Shown here: positions 1-11,512 of the stretch, piece after piece | Layout of the letters: each line of letters begins with the position of its first letter | Numbering within the stretch: position 1 is the stretch's first letter | Assembly: GCA_023101725.1 (NCBI GenBank) | Contig: JALJCO010003429.1 | Coordinates: 682,001 to 746,000, forward strand | DNA from: Atherinomorus stipes | Lineage: Eukaryota > Chordata > Actinopteri > Atheriniformes > Atherinidae | Direction: 5' to 3' | Length of the DNA stretch: 64,000 nt | Program-made: the position numbers and the translations under genes | Notes under the pieces: model-generated | What the model saw: the letters and a program-made list of their open reading frames with translations, nothing else | Told to the model about the DNA's origin: nothing | Database searches by the model: none

Positions 1-1515
1 CCGAAGCAGCAGCATAAGATATCTATCAAGGCTCACCAGCATCGCAGGAGTAAAGAGAGCTTCTTATTAAATCACATTAGTTCCATCGATTTCTGTGTTG
101 GCTCGCTCGACTTTTTGTCTCTTTCACCAAATGAGCTTTTAACTCCTGGCTGGCTGCAGCATTACTCAGTGTATTACTGTAGACAGAACATAATGGTACT
201 GTACCTGAAAGCTGCAAGGGGGAGAGGGGAAGTTTAGCATATGTGACAGGGGTGCTTTATTTTTCAAGTTTTGAATTAATTTGCTTTTCTTGCTTTTTCC
301 TTGTTTTTTTTTTACTGGTATTGTTGTGAAAATGATAATTACAGTCTTTGATGAGGTTCAGGCCCTCTCACAATCTTATAAGAGAATCCATTAACTTTAA
401 GTGTGTTTATAGCCGTCTTCTGTGGACAGCAAAACAACCTGCTTATAGACATACACAGAACTGCCTCTAGGGGTCAGAGCTTTAATCACGGTGGGGTGAT
501 TGAGTGGATTATAGATGGTGTAATGTGCACATCTCGGTTAAATAAGGTTTTGAGGACTTAGTGCACTTAAGTGCTGAGTAGAATGGTCACGCAGTGGGTG
601 TGTTTATCCATTTTTGCCTCTTACTCGCGATCACCTCTGTGTGTGAGTGTCTCTTTGATTCATTTATGCTATCACGCACATCTGTCTGCAATTTAGAGGC
701 CCTCATGATTACTCTGGTGGGAGATCACAGCAGGTCAGTGGGGACAAGCTGAGTAAAAGATCAGTGAATGACAGATGTACAAGTCTCGTTGTATTGTCAG
801 GCACATCACTGAGCAACCTGGCTGCACTATTCCCAATGATGTAGAAATCAATGGGAGTGTAATCAATGGGTGTTCTTTATCGACACAGCAAACTGGCTAG
901 CAGGGCCCCAGCTGACCCTTTGAACCAATACAAACCAGGCTGCTTCCCACATGAATGGAGTACTACACTGCGCAAGACCTGAGACAAAGAGCAGCACATC
1001 AGACAAGTGTTCAAAGTTAAGAAAAGCGTTTATGTCCTGTGGTGAGCATTATCCAGGTACACATTAGCTTTCAGTAAAATCCAAACAATGACAAGGGTTA
1101 TAACTCCTGCACTTTACAGAAAAAGCTCTTTAATTTCTAATTCATCCAAATATATTGATCAAGTAACGTTTTTAGGCAATAGCAAATTTTCTTCACCTCC
1201 CTGTAATTATCTGGGATGTTTATGCTTAAGTGAATCTTTTCAGTCTTTTCATTTCCTGCTTTAGTTCATTAGCACATTTCAGTCACTATGCTCTATGTTT
1301 TGAACTATTTCTGAAAGTTAGCCGTATTTACTACTTGATTTAATAATAAGACTGTAAAAAATTGGATTTATAGTGGCCTTTATATTGCAGGATCTCAAAG
1401 GACTAGATGTAACAAAGAAAATATGGATCAGAAAAACAACTTTATTACACATAAAAATGTTTTAAGAGGTATCTAAAAATATATTTAAGCAATGTTAAAG
1501 TGAGGGAACCAAGGC
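1..1515. other. Unassigned intronic DNA
   Basis: No exon, repeat family or structured element recognised. Only short homopolymers are seen, such as T runs near 300-312. Confidence 0.5.
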
Positions 1516-1915
1516 TTTTTTTTTTTTTTTTTTTTTTTTAAAGAAATGTCTTAAAACAGTCAGTGGGTTGTGTTGCCTTCAAGGTGTCAGGGAGGGCGTT
1601 CCACAAGCATGGGACCGCAACACAAAAGGCCCTATCTCCATGGTCCTTTGTATAGTTCTGGGTGGTCTATGTGGAGCAAGTTTGAGTGAGTGGAGGGGTG
1701 GGGTTAGGGTGTGTTTTTTGGGGTGAGGAGTTCTTTAAGATAGGGTGGGGCCTGTCCATGTGTGAAGAGGAAAACCTGATATTCAAACCAGGAGGAGATG
1801 GGGAAACAAGTGGGGGATGGGGATAATATGGTCATGTTTGTGCACTCACATCAGGACCCTAGCTGCAGACATTTGGATATACTGGAGCCTCTGCAGGCGT
1901 TTGCCTGTTTTTTCT
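1516..1915 (-). mobile_element. LINE (L2/CR1-type) ORF2 C-terminus with A-tail, 5'-truncated relic
   Basis: Read on the minus strand, the segment shows in order: RLQRLQYIQMSAARVL, then KHDHIIP, then FTHGQAPPYLKELLTPKNTP, then NLLHIDHPELYKG, then, after a frameshift, GDRAFCVAVPCLWNALPDTL and finally CFKTFL followed by a stop at 1538-1540. These blocks match the usual end of L2/CR1/Rex1-like reverse-transcriptase ORF2 (LQ-VQN-AAR, LHGLAPPYLSELL, GDRAFSVAAPRLWNSLP, FK--LK--L). The frame has at least two internal stops and one frameshift, so it is a dead copy. Directly beyond the stop lie 24 T on the + strand (1516-1539), an A24 tail on the element's own strand. The 5' boundary near 1915 is approximate. 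Confidence 0.82.
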
Positions 1916-2547
1916 ATGTTGTACTAAAAATGCGGATAGGTTTTGCCACCTTTAATTTTTTATGCATTTGATTTTCATTGATTTCCATTTCATATATTGT
2001 GGTAATTCTGGCCATGTGTGCTTGTTTTACAGTTTAGTCAGAAAACAACCCCACTTTTCTCAGCAAGACACTGAAAAATCATTGGAGAGTGGAAACACAG
2101 TTCCCAACGGTGATCTTATGGAATGGGAGCATTTATTTTAGAGTAATATACAGAATGTAGTCATTCACTAACCAAAGCAGTCAGTCAGATCAGGGAAATG
2201 TACATTACTCTTTATTTCAGAGCAATATATTTCAACCTGATTTTGTTTTCATTGTGATATTTTGATTGGTCAACTGAAGTAATTTCAGTAAGGACTGATC
2301 ATATTTAACAAATTATAAAGATACAAAATAGTTTAATTTAAAACTTTTTACCTACTCAAATGTGACTTAATTGAGATGCATCATATTTGTGGAGCAATGA
2401 CATAAACGGGGAAGAGGACAAAGTGAGACAACCGGAAACTCGAGGCTGATGGTGGATTAGCAGAGTTAAGAGGGGGCAGAATCTTCTAATGAGGCTCCTG
2501 TGGATCTACAGTAGAAATGGTGGCAATGGGGATGAGGCTAATAGCGC

Positions 2548-2690
2548 TAAATAGAGGTGCAACAATTCAGTTTAACAATGATTCGATTCATATCACGATT
2601 TCTGGTTTCCGATTCGATTATTGGACACAGTTGGTTCATTTAGAACAATACGATCGGATTCAATTCACTGCCTTGAAATCAAATCAGAAA
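2548..2690 (+). mobile_element. Possible hAT-like terminal segment
   Basis: Starts AGAGGTGCAACAATTC and continues with CGATTCGATT-type words common at ends of fish hAT-like elements. It directly precedes the left arm of the foldback at 2697. No matching opposite end or target duplication was found, so the boundaries and class are tentative. Confidence 0.35.
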
Positions 2691-2696
2691 CCATGC

Positions 2697-3472
2697 CCAG
2701 GAGCTATTCAGAGCAACTGTCTGATGCATTTCATTGTAGGAAGTGCATGAATATGTTTTTGTAAAAAGCACAAATATGCTTTTTTGTTCTGAAATTCACG
2801 GCACAAACAAACAGGCAACATTCAAGATATGAAATGGAAATATTAATGCATGTCATGGTCAGTCCACTTATATGTTTATTGGTATATAAACAGCAGACCT
2901 TCCTGTGCAAATGCTTCTTGTTACTTCAAAGTGCTCAAAGCTCAATAAAATTTTTAGTTCAGGAGTCCCATCAGGCTTGCTTGCTTGTTTTATTCTTTTT
3001 GTTTGTCTGTTTGTTTGTTTTTAACATATCCGTTCAGCCACAATTCAAAATCAATGCCATGATGTTCATAAAATTTTTATGTATTATTACTTTAATCAAA
3101 TTCAACTTATTTCACTGACAGCTAATTTTTTCATCTTTAATGCGAGTGTACGTATTTAAACTTTTGCCACTTTAAATCTGTGTACAGTATGTGTGCATCA
3201 GCTATTAAGCGTTTTCAGGAAGATTTTGCTGTTTATATACCAATGAACATATAAGTGGACTGAACATGACATGCATCAATATGTCCATTTAATATCTTGA
3301 GGGCTGCCTATGTTTGTTTGCACCTGGATTATTAGAACAAAAAAAAAGGCTTTATATTTCCAACAGCATATGTAGCTGAGACTGTGTGCATATTTGTGCT
3401 CTCACAAAACATATTCATGCGCTTCCTACAATGAAATGTATCAGACAGTTGCTCTGCATAGCTAGCTCCTGG
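2697..3472. repeat. Foldback element with ~200-245 bp inverted arms
   Basis: The left arm 2697-2894 and right arm 3228-3472 are inverted copies. The outer ends share CCAGGAGCTA, and long matches follow (AGAGCAACTGTCTGAT, TTTCATTGTAGGAAG, GTCCACTTATATGTT, ATTGGTATATAAACAGCA). The right arm carries about 40 bp, including the CTCAGCTACATATGC stretch, that is missing from the left. The spacer is 333 bp of AT-rich DNA without an ORF. Most likely a non-autonomous DNA transposon or a local inverted duplication; class unknown. Confidence 0.8.
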
Positions 3473-4813
3473 CAACATAACTCCACGTAGCTCCTCAATC
3501 GCACTGACATCCCTGTCCCCTTTCTCGCTGCTCCACCTTCCAGCTCACTTTCAGTATCTTCCCCCATGCCACATCATCCTAGGCTCTCAACAGCTGTCTC
3601 GTTCCTTTTCCTACTTTTCCAACATCAAAGTTGCCCAGCATCCGCGACCCCTTTTTACCTGCCCCCTCCCTCACTGCAACATACCTGCCTTTTTCTTTCT
3701 ATCACTTGACCCGCCATCTGTTTCTTCCTCTTGGGAGCTGGAAGACAGAGAAGAGGGAGTTCAGGGATGGTTTCACAGTGAAAAAGGAAGCTGGAGGTAA
3801 CGGAGGAGAGAGGCAGCGTTGATGGGTGAGAATCACTCAGGAGGAGGGAAGTGTTGCTCTCAGCATGCGTCTTTATTAATTATGCTTCCATCACACATCA
3901 TGCTAGAGTGAACCACGATCATTTAGATGGTTTATTCTTCTTTGAGCTCACGTTTCATGGAAATCAGCTATATCTCTGTGTTCATTCATATTGTTGGTGT
4001 TAATGGCTATGCAGAATGTATGCGGTGTTTGGCAGAATGGGGTCAAGTAGTCTTGAAAGCAATTTTTTTTTATCTAGATCGGGTTTAAAGCTTGAGCACA
4101 TTTTGGATTTGAAGTTCTGCTTTCTCTGTATGACAAGTAATTTGATATGATCTGGCATCCCCCATGGCAGACATTACCCATCTTTCACTCAAGCTTGTAC
4201 AAAAATTAAATGAACATAGAGAGAAAAAAAAATTCTTGTATTCCCCGTTGGCACAAACTTTAGAATCCTAAACCCAGATGCAAGGCAAAGAAAAAGTCAA
4301 ACACCAAAATCTGAACATGCTGGATGAAAAAATAGCGAGTTGTGCTGAAAGAGCAGCTAAAAATTTCTTTATGTAAGCTTCTGTGTACACATGTTTTTTG
4401 ATGTGGAAATATCTTATATGACAGTCACTGAACAAGCTTTCTTATCATGTGATGAAGCTCCTTTAGCATGTTACATCACCTGTCTGAGTAAGGCAAGAGG
4501 CCAACATTAAAGCCATATAATAAAATATGTAAATTTTGTGCATAGGAGCACATTTTTGCTTCTTACATAATTGAAAATCATAATTTAGGACATGTGTTTG
4601 GGGCCTCCTCAGTTTGGAAATCTCTCAATCAAGCAGTTTTTCATATTGCAGTGGATTTCTGCTTCACACATAAGCTCAGGGTAGAAATACTCAACCACTT
4701 TCAACTTTAAGGAAAATCGTGTTTGCTCTGTGAAAGCAGGAAAAAAAAAAACGTGTTGTTTGTTTCTTGCTTTGCTGTTAACTCACATCAGCAACTGTAT
4801 ATTTACTTATTTA

Positions 4814-4900
4814 GTCTGAAGAACGGTAGTGCCCGAAACATCACTGACTGTTTGGATTGGTGAATAAACCAATTTGGGAGCGATGCTAGCTATCTTTTCT
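4814..4900 (+). ncRNA. Hammerhead-ribozyme-like core in a retroelement tail
   Basis: CTGAAGA (4816-4822) and CGAAAC (4834-4839) are the two conserved boxes of a hammerhead core, separated by 11 bases that could form a short helix II (GGT against GCC with a 3-nt loop). A GAATAAAC/TTGGGAGCGA stretch follows. In my reading this arrangement recurs in fish repeats, and hammerhead motifs are known in Penelope-like elements. Helix II is weak and I could not identify a clean cleavage triplet with paired helices I and III, so this may be a decayed copy or chance. Confidence 0.3.
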
Positions 4901-5076
4901 CTCGTCTAGTTATTTATATATTTCACTTATGAAAGAAATGAGTGAGTCTGTCAGAAATCTGTCTTTTCGTTGGCTTTTCTTTTTACTAGTTAAGAAATAG
5001 GGGAAGAAATGAAGAACTTAAAGAGTGTGGCATTAATTTGTCTATTAAATACACACAACGTCAGAACCTTCTGCCC

Positions 5077-5105
<29 letters not shown>
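5077..5105 (+). repeat. Poly(A) run, A29
   Basis: Uninterrupted run of 29 A. It may be a retroposon tail, but no element is recognised upstream. Confidence 0.9.
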
Positions 5106-5109
<4 letters not shown>

Positions 5110-8100
5110 TATTACTAAAACCTCTTGCATTTGCAACAATGAACAGTGAAGCTCAGGCTTAATAATGACGCTGAAATGTGACGGAGGAATTACTAAATAA
5201 ATTTTCAGTAGTGTACAAATGTCAGTTCATGCATGACGTTTGATGAGATTGGACTTAAAAGAGGGATTGATACCAGATCTCCATTGCTGATCGAGTGTTT
5301 TTCAGTCAGTTTAGTGTGTGGTAGCCTGAGCTTAGTTTGCTGTGTGTGCTAGTGTGAGCTCTATAGCTTTTTACTCTATTTAGTACTTCAGGGCTTATTG
5401 AGGGCTCAACTTGTGGGGACAAATCTTAGAAAATAAGCTTTTGTAATATGTCTCAGCAATTTTTTTTTTTAAATCAAATGTCACAGATAAGGGAATTGGT
5501 GAAAACTTGTGAGAAAAGGACATGATATATCTCTTCTAAAGCACTTTTTAGAGGATTTTAAGGTAATTCTGCTTTATCTTTTGTTGGTGAATATTGTTTT
5601 CACACATGAGCATACTAAATAAAATTTCCACACCAAATGAACAACCATTATTTCATGCTCTGCTTTGCATGTGTATGCAAACAAGAGTCTCAAGTTTCAT
5701 ACTTTTCATGTATACAGTGTAATTATGTGCATGTTACGGGTAATTAAACCTACATTGAGGCTTAAAGTGCTGTAGGTGTTTCAGTTATATAAGACTGAGA
5801 TCACAACTAAGTAGGTTATTATCCCTTTCTTTCCACAAACACACAAACTCTAATTTCAATGCTGTAGTTTAAAATAGGTTGAGTCTATTTCAGACTTTCC
5901 CTTGTGCACCCTTTTCTCTTTCTATTCAATAGATAAGACCACGACCGTATGAAGCCTCATCCTCTCTGTGACTGTAAAAACCTTCCTTCCATGAGTGACA
6001 GAAGCACCAATGTGTGCAACATGGCTTTGTAACTGGGAAGGTCTCCACCTGGACTCCATAGATCAATCGAAAAAGTCTGACAGTGAATGTTGGCGCTTTC
6101 TGCTTTCCCATTTCTTCTCCAATATCTGTTGACATTGTGCTGAGAGATTTGTTAGGCAGCTGCCACATGCAAACGTGTGAAAATAGAGGTAAAGTGGGAC
6201 AAAAAGACAACGTGCAAATTCCCCTTTTTCTGAGCTAAAGTAATGAGGATTTGGATAAATTGCCCGCTGCACTGCCAACCAGAGACACAGAACAAGAATA
6301 TGTGGACAAATGCCCAAGCTCTTGTAAGTCATGATGACTCTTCAGTGTCTGGGGCCAGAACCGAAAGTGCTAAATATTGCTGATGCTATCTACCCATGAT
6401 AGATTTTATTCTAAATCATTATCATAAACTAACTTAGTTGTCTAACAATCACTCTTAATGCAAATTTTATTCCATATGGAGCTGTTTAATATGCACTGAT
6501 TATGCAAATTCATGTTTTTAACAGTTTTTCCCCTTGTTTTGGTTTATTTGACAATGTTGTCCTTTGCAGATGGAAGGAACCAATTTATATTGGTATGGGT
6601 AATTTATCACTTTTGCAGACCAATGACATAAAAAAAAAGATATTGTCACTATATTTTCTACAGTTTCATATCCACAGATATCAACAATATGCAAAGCTTT
6701 TTGCTATCTTTTTCTATACTTTTTATCAAACACATTTATTAATGTGTCTATTAATCCTAAAACAAGAGCTAGCTTGACCTTTTGTGTCCCATCCATAGAG
6801 AGTTCAAAGTTCATAGAGGCACGGACAGTTCATCAGCCTGCAGATGGTAACAGCAGGGTGCCTCAGGAGAGATGCGAGGTTTCATAAACATGCATACATC
6901 TGTTGGCATGCACCGTGTTTTCTCCCTGTAAACTAGTGGCATCAAATAATCATCAGTGGTGGGAAATTGTGCATGCTTGTGCATGCATGCATACATGGCC
7001 ATGTGTGTACATTTATGAAAAGTCATATTTTTTCCAGTTTTATGTGCAAAGATGCAGCAGTGCTGAGCTGCTTGTGTGCATAAAACATCAAAGCCAGACA
7101 TCATGTCATGACAGATAAGGATCCTTAATGAAGGCTGTAGTTACTCCTTTTGCCCACTAGAGGCTCTCTCTTACTCACATTTGAAGTCCTGCACAGTCCA
7201 TTAGACTGGTGTGCGCTGCACACGGCTGGTGCACAGAGGAGTTCAGAATAATATTTAAGCTTCAGGTCCTCTCAGCTGCATCCTGCATCCATCTTGATGT
7301 GCCAAATTTAGCATGCCTGATGGCATACTGAATCATGAAGAGGGAAACTACAAACATAGGTCAAGAGGCAACAAATACACATTCATGGTGCATGGAGTAT
7401 GTTTTATGATATAAGATTTCATGTGGTGCCTTAAATTTATACAATAATCACAGATTAATTCTTCCCACATAATGACTCTGTACCTGTATACTAAGACATT
7501 TTTACCCATAGATTTGCACACCACTAAGATTACATGGCACTTCAAATCAAATGAAATGGATTAAATGCCTTTCCCTTTATGTCTTCCCCGTTTTAAGATT
7601 TTTCTTGCTAAGAAAATGAAGATTCCCTTTCAGTTAAATCATAGTGACAGGAAGTATCACACTCATTTGCTGGGCATTCAATAGTTATTTATCTTAGATA
7701 CAAAAGCCTCACATTCCAGCAGTTTGTAGTCAATATCTGTGGCTTACACTTTCTCCTTAGGTGGACTAAAAGTGAATTAAAGGAGGACTGCTTTCCTTAC
7801 CAAACAAGTACTGAAGTGCAGCTTAAACACCTCCTCTCAATGATCCTTCAGCATTTTGAGTCGAATCAAAGACGACAACCTTGTCTTTGATTCTCTGGAT
7901 CGTTTAACTCAATCCTTGTCTTTGAAACTCGACTCTTTCTCTGTGGGTTTGAGATTTTGTCAGCAAGAGACGCTCTGAAGTGAGTGTATGGTGAACTTTA
8001 CCCCTCCTGTGTTGCTGCCAATGTGCTCACTTCATTAAGAAAAGGGTTTTTTGGGGAGGGCAGGGAGGTTGAAGAACAATATCACCTCTTGCCATTTCTG

Positions 8101-8386
8101 GCTGTTATGATTTCTTCACCTGGGGGTTTTCAGCTGTACACTTACTTTAAGGTTTGGCTTTTTGTTGTCTGGATAGAAAACTGAATGACTACAGTTCTCT
8201 GAGATGTTACAAGTTGTTTTTATGACATTTGCCAGTGTTTTCAGGTGACATCGCTCTTTATTATTATAAAGTCAAGTTTCAAATCACGTGTAGATGGGCT
8301 CATACTGTACAGCTAAAGAACGGCTTTCCATGGGGAAAAAAAATAGAATCCACCACTGCTTTTGTTTTTTAGATGTTATTTAAATG

Positions 8387-8415
8387 TTTTTTTTTTTTCT
8401 TTTTTTTTTTTTTTT
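8387..8415 (+). repeat. Poly(T) run with one C
   Basis: 28 T interrupted once by C. It lies about 35 bp before a common fish interspersed repeat. Confidence 0.9.
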
Positions 8416-8451
8416 ACAAAGACATTGCTAGATAGTTCATGTTTTTCAGTT

Positions 8452-8685
8452 AAATTCAATTCATCTTTATTTGTATAGAGGCAATTCATAACAATGTCAG
8501 AGCACTTCACAGACAGATACATTTGAGCCAATTCATAACACCCTCGCTATGGAAACCAACAGATTGGATCAAATCTTGACCCGGTCCAATCCCCCATCCT
8601 GAGGAAGTACAGAGTAGTGGGAAGGAAAACACCCCTTTAACAGGAAAAAAAAAAGGGGAGGGTGGCCATATGAACTATCGAACAT
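8452..8685 (+). mobile_element. Common fish interspersed repeat (CAATTCATCTTTATTTGTATAG type)
   Basis: It starts TTCAATTCATCTTTATTTG and then shows GAGCACTTCACAGACAGAT, CAATCCCCCAT, GGAAGGAAAACACCCC and TTTAACAGG in order. That is the order of a repeat found very often in percomorph introns (consensus-like blocks: AATTTTATTTGTATAGCGCC, GGCACTTTACA, AATCCCCCATGAG, GGAAAAACTCCC). Class not settled by eye; probably retroposon-derived. Confidence 0.7.
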
Positions 8686-8686
8686 A

Positions 8687-9716
8687 GGACCAGATCTATC
8701 AAAGGGGAGCTATCTCATTGCTCACGCAATAAAATGTACAAACTGATCTATTAACAGCGTGCTAAAAGTTCAAATGTGCTAAATAGCACCTCTTATCCAC
8801 TCTGCACTTCTGTTGCTATGAATATGCAATATTCCCAGGATTTCAGGGAACAATATGGGGCGTTTACACGCAATTGTGTGTGTTATGGGAGGAGAAAATG
8901 TAAATATATAAATTTAGCACTCACAAAGTGATTTATCAACTGTGAGACACATTGCTTTGCTGATTTTTTTGCGTCTATTTTAGTACGTCTGAAAAGTAGG
9001 TGCAAATTGCAGCTTTGCACACAAAAGACTGCAACTTTTGAGGGGGACAATCCTGGACTCGCACTCATCTGGTTCAAAATCATTTTTCATGAGCAGTTAG
9101 GGCAGCATATTCAGTTCTCATTGTTGAATTCAATGAAAATCATCACAGCAAACACCACTATTTAACACGGGTGTAAAATATTCTGGACAAATGTAACAGA
9201 AAGTTTGCAGCTGCTGTGGACCTTAAAGGAATAGTACACCCACAGAATGATGTAACTTTATTTTCCACTTACCCTCATGGTGAGCAAGACTCTGAAGCAC
9301 TTTTTTAATCTCTCAAATGCAGCCGGAGATCAGGAGGGCTTCTTGTTTTTGCCCCAACTTTCATATAATGGAGTTCGATTGTGCCAGAGCCAAAAAGGTC
9401 CATAAAAGTTCACATAAACTTGTCAATATTCCTCCATACTGCTCGTCCAATGTAATCCAAGTGTCCTGAGTGGGTAGCGTCCAGAATTTACTCAAAACGA
9501 CATCATCTAGTATATTTTTAGAGCCTAAACAGTAGTACATCTTACTTCCTAAATCTAATTTATATAAGAGCGTTTCCAACATGTTTGCACCTGCTGCCAT
9601 TTGCATGTTCATTCTTTGTAAAACGCCAGCAAACCATGGTTCAGCCCCTCGTGCAAAATCCTAGATTGCTTGGGCAAATTACTACACGCAAATTCGGATC
9701 TTTGTAGATCTGGCCC
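8687..9716. mobile_element. Possible ~1 kb TIR element with CCAGATCT ends
   Basis: GGACCAGATCTATCAAAGG at the left faces GATCTTTGTAGATCTGGCCC at the right, giving terminal inverted repeats of roughly 18 bp with an indel. The left end abuts the preceding repeat. The interior has no transposase and appears to contain another insertion starting at TTAA 9223. Target duplication not evident, so this is a moderate-to-weak call. Confidence 0.4.
9223..9620 (+). mobile_element. Probable TTAA-starting MITE fragment
   Basis: TTAAAGGAATAGTACACCC followed by CCACTTACCCTCATGG resembles the fish MITE end TTAAAGGAATAGTTCACCC with TTACTCACCCTCATG. The matching right end (GGGTGAACTATTCCTTTAA-like) was not found. 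The right border is a guess. Confidence 0.4.
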
Positions 9717-10213
9717 ATAGTTGGAACCATCAGAAGTATCCTGTGTGACACAGGAAGTTTCACACAAGAAGTGACACTACATCTAACCACAAATGTCAGC
9801 ACCAACGTCATGTGCATACATGCTTCAATTGGTTTCAGCAAATACAGTATAAAACCAGAACTTATTGTAAAACTTCAATTCACCTGTCAGCAGAGTGAAA
9901 GCATCCTTTGAACCCCTTTTCTTTATACAGTATTTGTCTTCCAAACAACCAAAATGTGTTGTAACCAGGTTTAAGGTAGTTTTAAGTACAATTAAAGTCC
10001 GGCCTCTATCCAAACCCTGACACAGGACCTTGAGAGATGCACTTGGTCCTTGGGTTGAACCATTAGCTGTTCACTGAAGCCTTATCAGGACCAGTCTCCG
10101 TGGAAAGTATTGTCAAGTAGTCATCATTAAAGAAGGGAAATGGGAAGAAAAGGCTGAGGTTCCCACACAAGAATTGGACTGAAAATCCGTCTGATGGAGC
10201 GATGAATCTTCCC

Positions 10214-10405
10214 CAGAGCGTGGACCTCAACATTAGTGAAGCAGAGTGGGATCATTTTGAAAGAGAGTGGAACAAATGGCAGCGACATCCAAAGAAGAGC
10301 TTTTAACAGTCCTTGAAGGAACCTGAGGAACCAATCCTGAAGACTGCTTTTTAGAAATGACAGGAAAGCATGTCCTTGGAGGAAAGGCGGCCATGCCAAA
10401 TACTA
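10214..10405 (+). pseudogene. Tc1-like transposase C-terminal relic
   Basis: The + frame from 10214 reads QSVDLNISEAEWDHFEREWN, then KWQRHPKKSF, then after a stop QSLKEPEEPILKTAF, more stops, QESMSLEERRP. This follows the end of fish Tc1-like transposases (QSPDLN-IEAVWDHLDRE-NKRQP, then LQEAW-TIPEDYLKKL, then QESLPKRVQA). The glutamate in LNISE corresponds to the third catalytic acid of the DDE triad. At least three in-frame stops make it non-functional. The rest of the gene upstream is not recognisable. ORFs on the opposite strand here are shadows. Confidence 0.75.
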
Positions 10406-11114
10406 ACTTGAAAGGTTGCAGAACAATCGTGGTCAAAATCAATTTTTTGCCTCATGTACTTTGTTCCAATTAAGTTTTTGTCTGTTTTAGTGTTCACAGC
10501 TTTCCTGGAAGGATACAAAGAAATGAAAGGTGGCACTGGACTTTTTGAGTTGCTTTTTAATCGTTCAAACACAGTTATTCCATTCTGCCAATCAATGCAA
10601 ATCAAAGATCCAGATAATAAATCCTGAAAACATTTGCACCGTGTCTAAAAAGCTCCACCGAAGCCACAGCAGCAGCTGCTGCATTCACATCAGCATCCTC
10701 TCGGAGAACTCGGAGAAGTTGCAGGATTTCAGGGAACACCCAGGATCTGCATCTCCGCAGTGCTCGGTTTCAAACGGATATCATCTGTTATCTATTATGT
10801 TTGAATATGTTGCAGGTCGCATGTGCCTGCCTGCGTGTGTTTAGGGTAGATTATGTGACCCAGCGGTTTGCGCTTTTATCAGAGCACTCAAAGCCCATGT
10901 CTGTTTGTGTTGCACGAGATAACGTGTTTGATGCTCTCTCTGGCAGCGCTGCACGCGTTTGAAGCTTGCGTGTCTGTTTTATACATGTCTGCGTCTCCTG
11001 CGAGTGTGAGAGAGAGGAGGATTGTGGGTGCGACTGCGTTCGTTGCGCTGCTCTCTGCCGCTGTGCTCAGAATGCTGATGTGTCACGCTGCAGCACTGCC
11101 CCACTTATCCAGCT

Positions 11115-11322
11115 AACCTCTCTTCCCTCCCTCCTTGCCTTCCTTCTTCTCCCCTCTCCCATGTTGCTTTCTTTCCGTCACATTCTTGCCCCCCTTCTTT
11201 GCCAGATCGCTCTCCTCTCTCTTTTATCTCTTCCCTTTATCCTTTTCTCTTCCGTCTGCTCTCTTCAACCATACAATCACATCACCTTTATTTCTTCTGT
11301 CATCTGCCTTTTCTTTTGTAGC
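11115..11322 (+). other. Long polypyrimidine tract ending in an acceptor-like TAG
   Basis: About 200 bases of mostly C and T ending TTCTTTTGTAG, then CCGCTAACAGAGAGC. It looks like a strong 3' splice site, but no GluN2 coding sequence follows and no good donor is obvious. It could be a cryptic acceptor, a non-coding exon border, or plain pyrimidine repeat. Confidence 0.35.
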
Positions 11323-11488
11323 CGCTAACAGAGAGCACTAATGCGGCTGTGTGTGTACTCATATGTTCCAACTGTAGGTGTGTGAGTAAGTGCATGTTAG
11401 TTGTGTTGGATTTCTTTGTCCATTTACAGATGTTGATGAAGCGAAAAGCACACCGGCCCACGAACAAGCATCGTTCCCCTCTCGCATG

Positions 11489-11512
11489 CACACACACACA
11501 CACACACACACA
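11489..11512 (+). repeat. (CA)12 microsatellite
   Basis: Twelve uninterrupted CA units, followed by GAGAGA. Confidence 0.95.

Larger units (their letters stand above)
3473..8451. other. Intronic DNA with few recognisable features
   Basis: Apart from the hammerhead-like motif near 4816 and the A29 run at 5077, I see no repeat family or coding sequence. It includes a pyrimidine-rich block at about 3510-3680, a T9 run near 5460 and a T-rich stretch at 8387-8415. Short ORFs on both strands have no domain motifs. Confidence 0.5.

Noticed and set aside
10127..10399. 90-codon minus-strand ORF
   Set aside because: It is antisense to the Tc1 transposase relic, which explains its openness.
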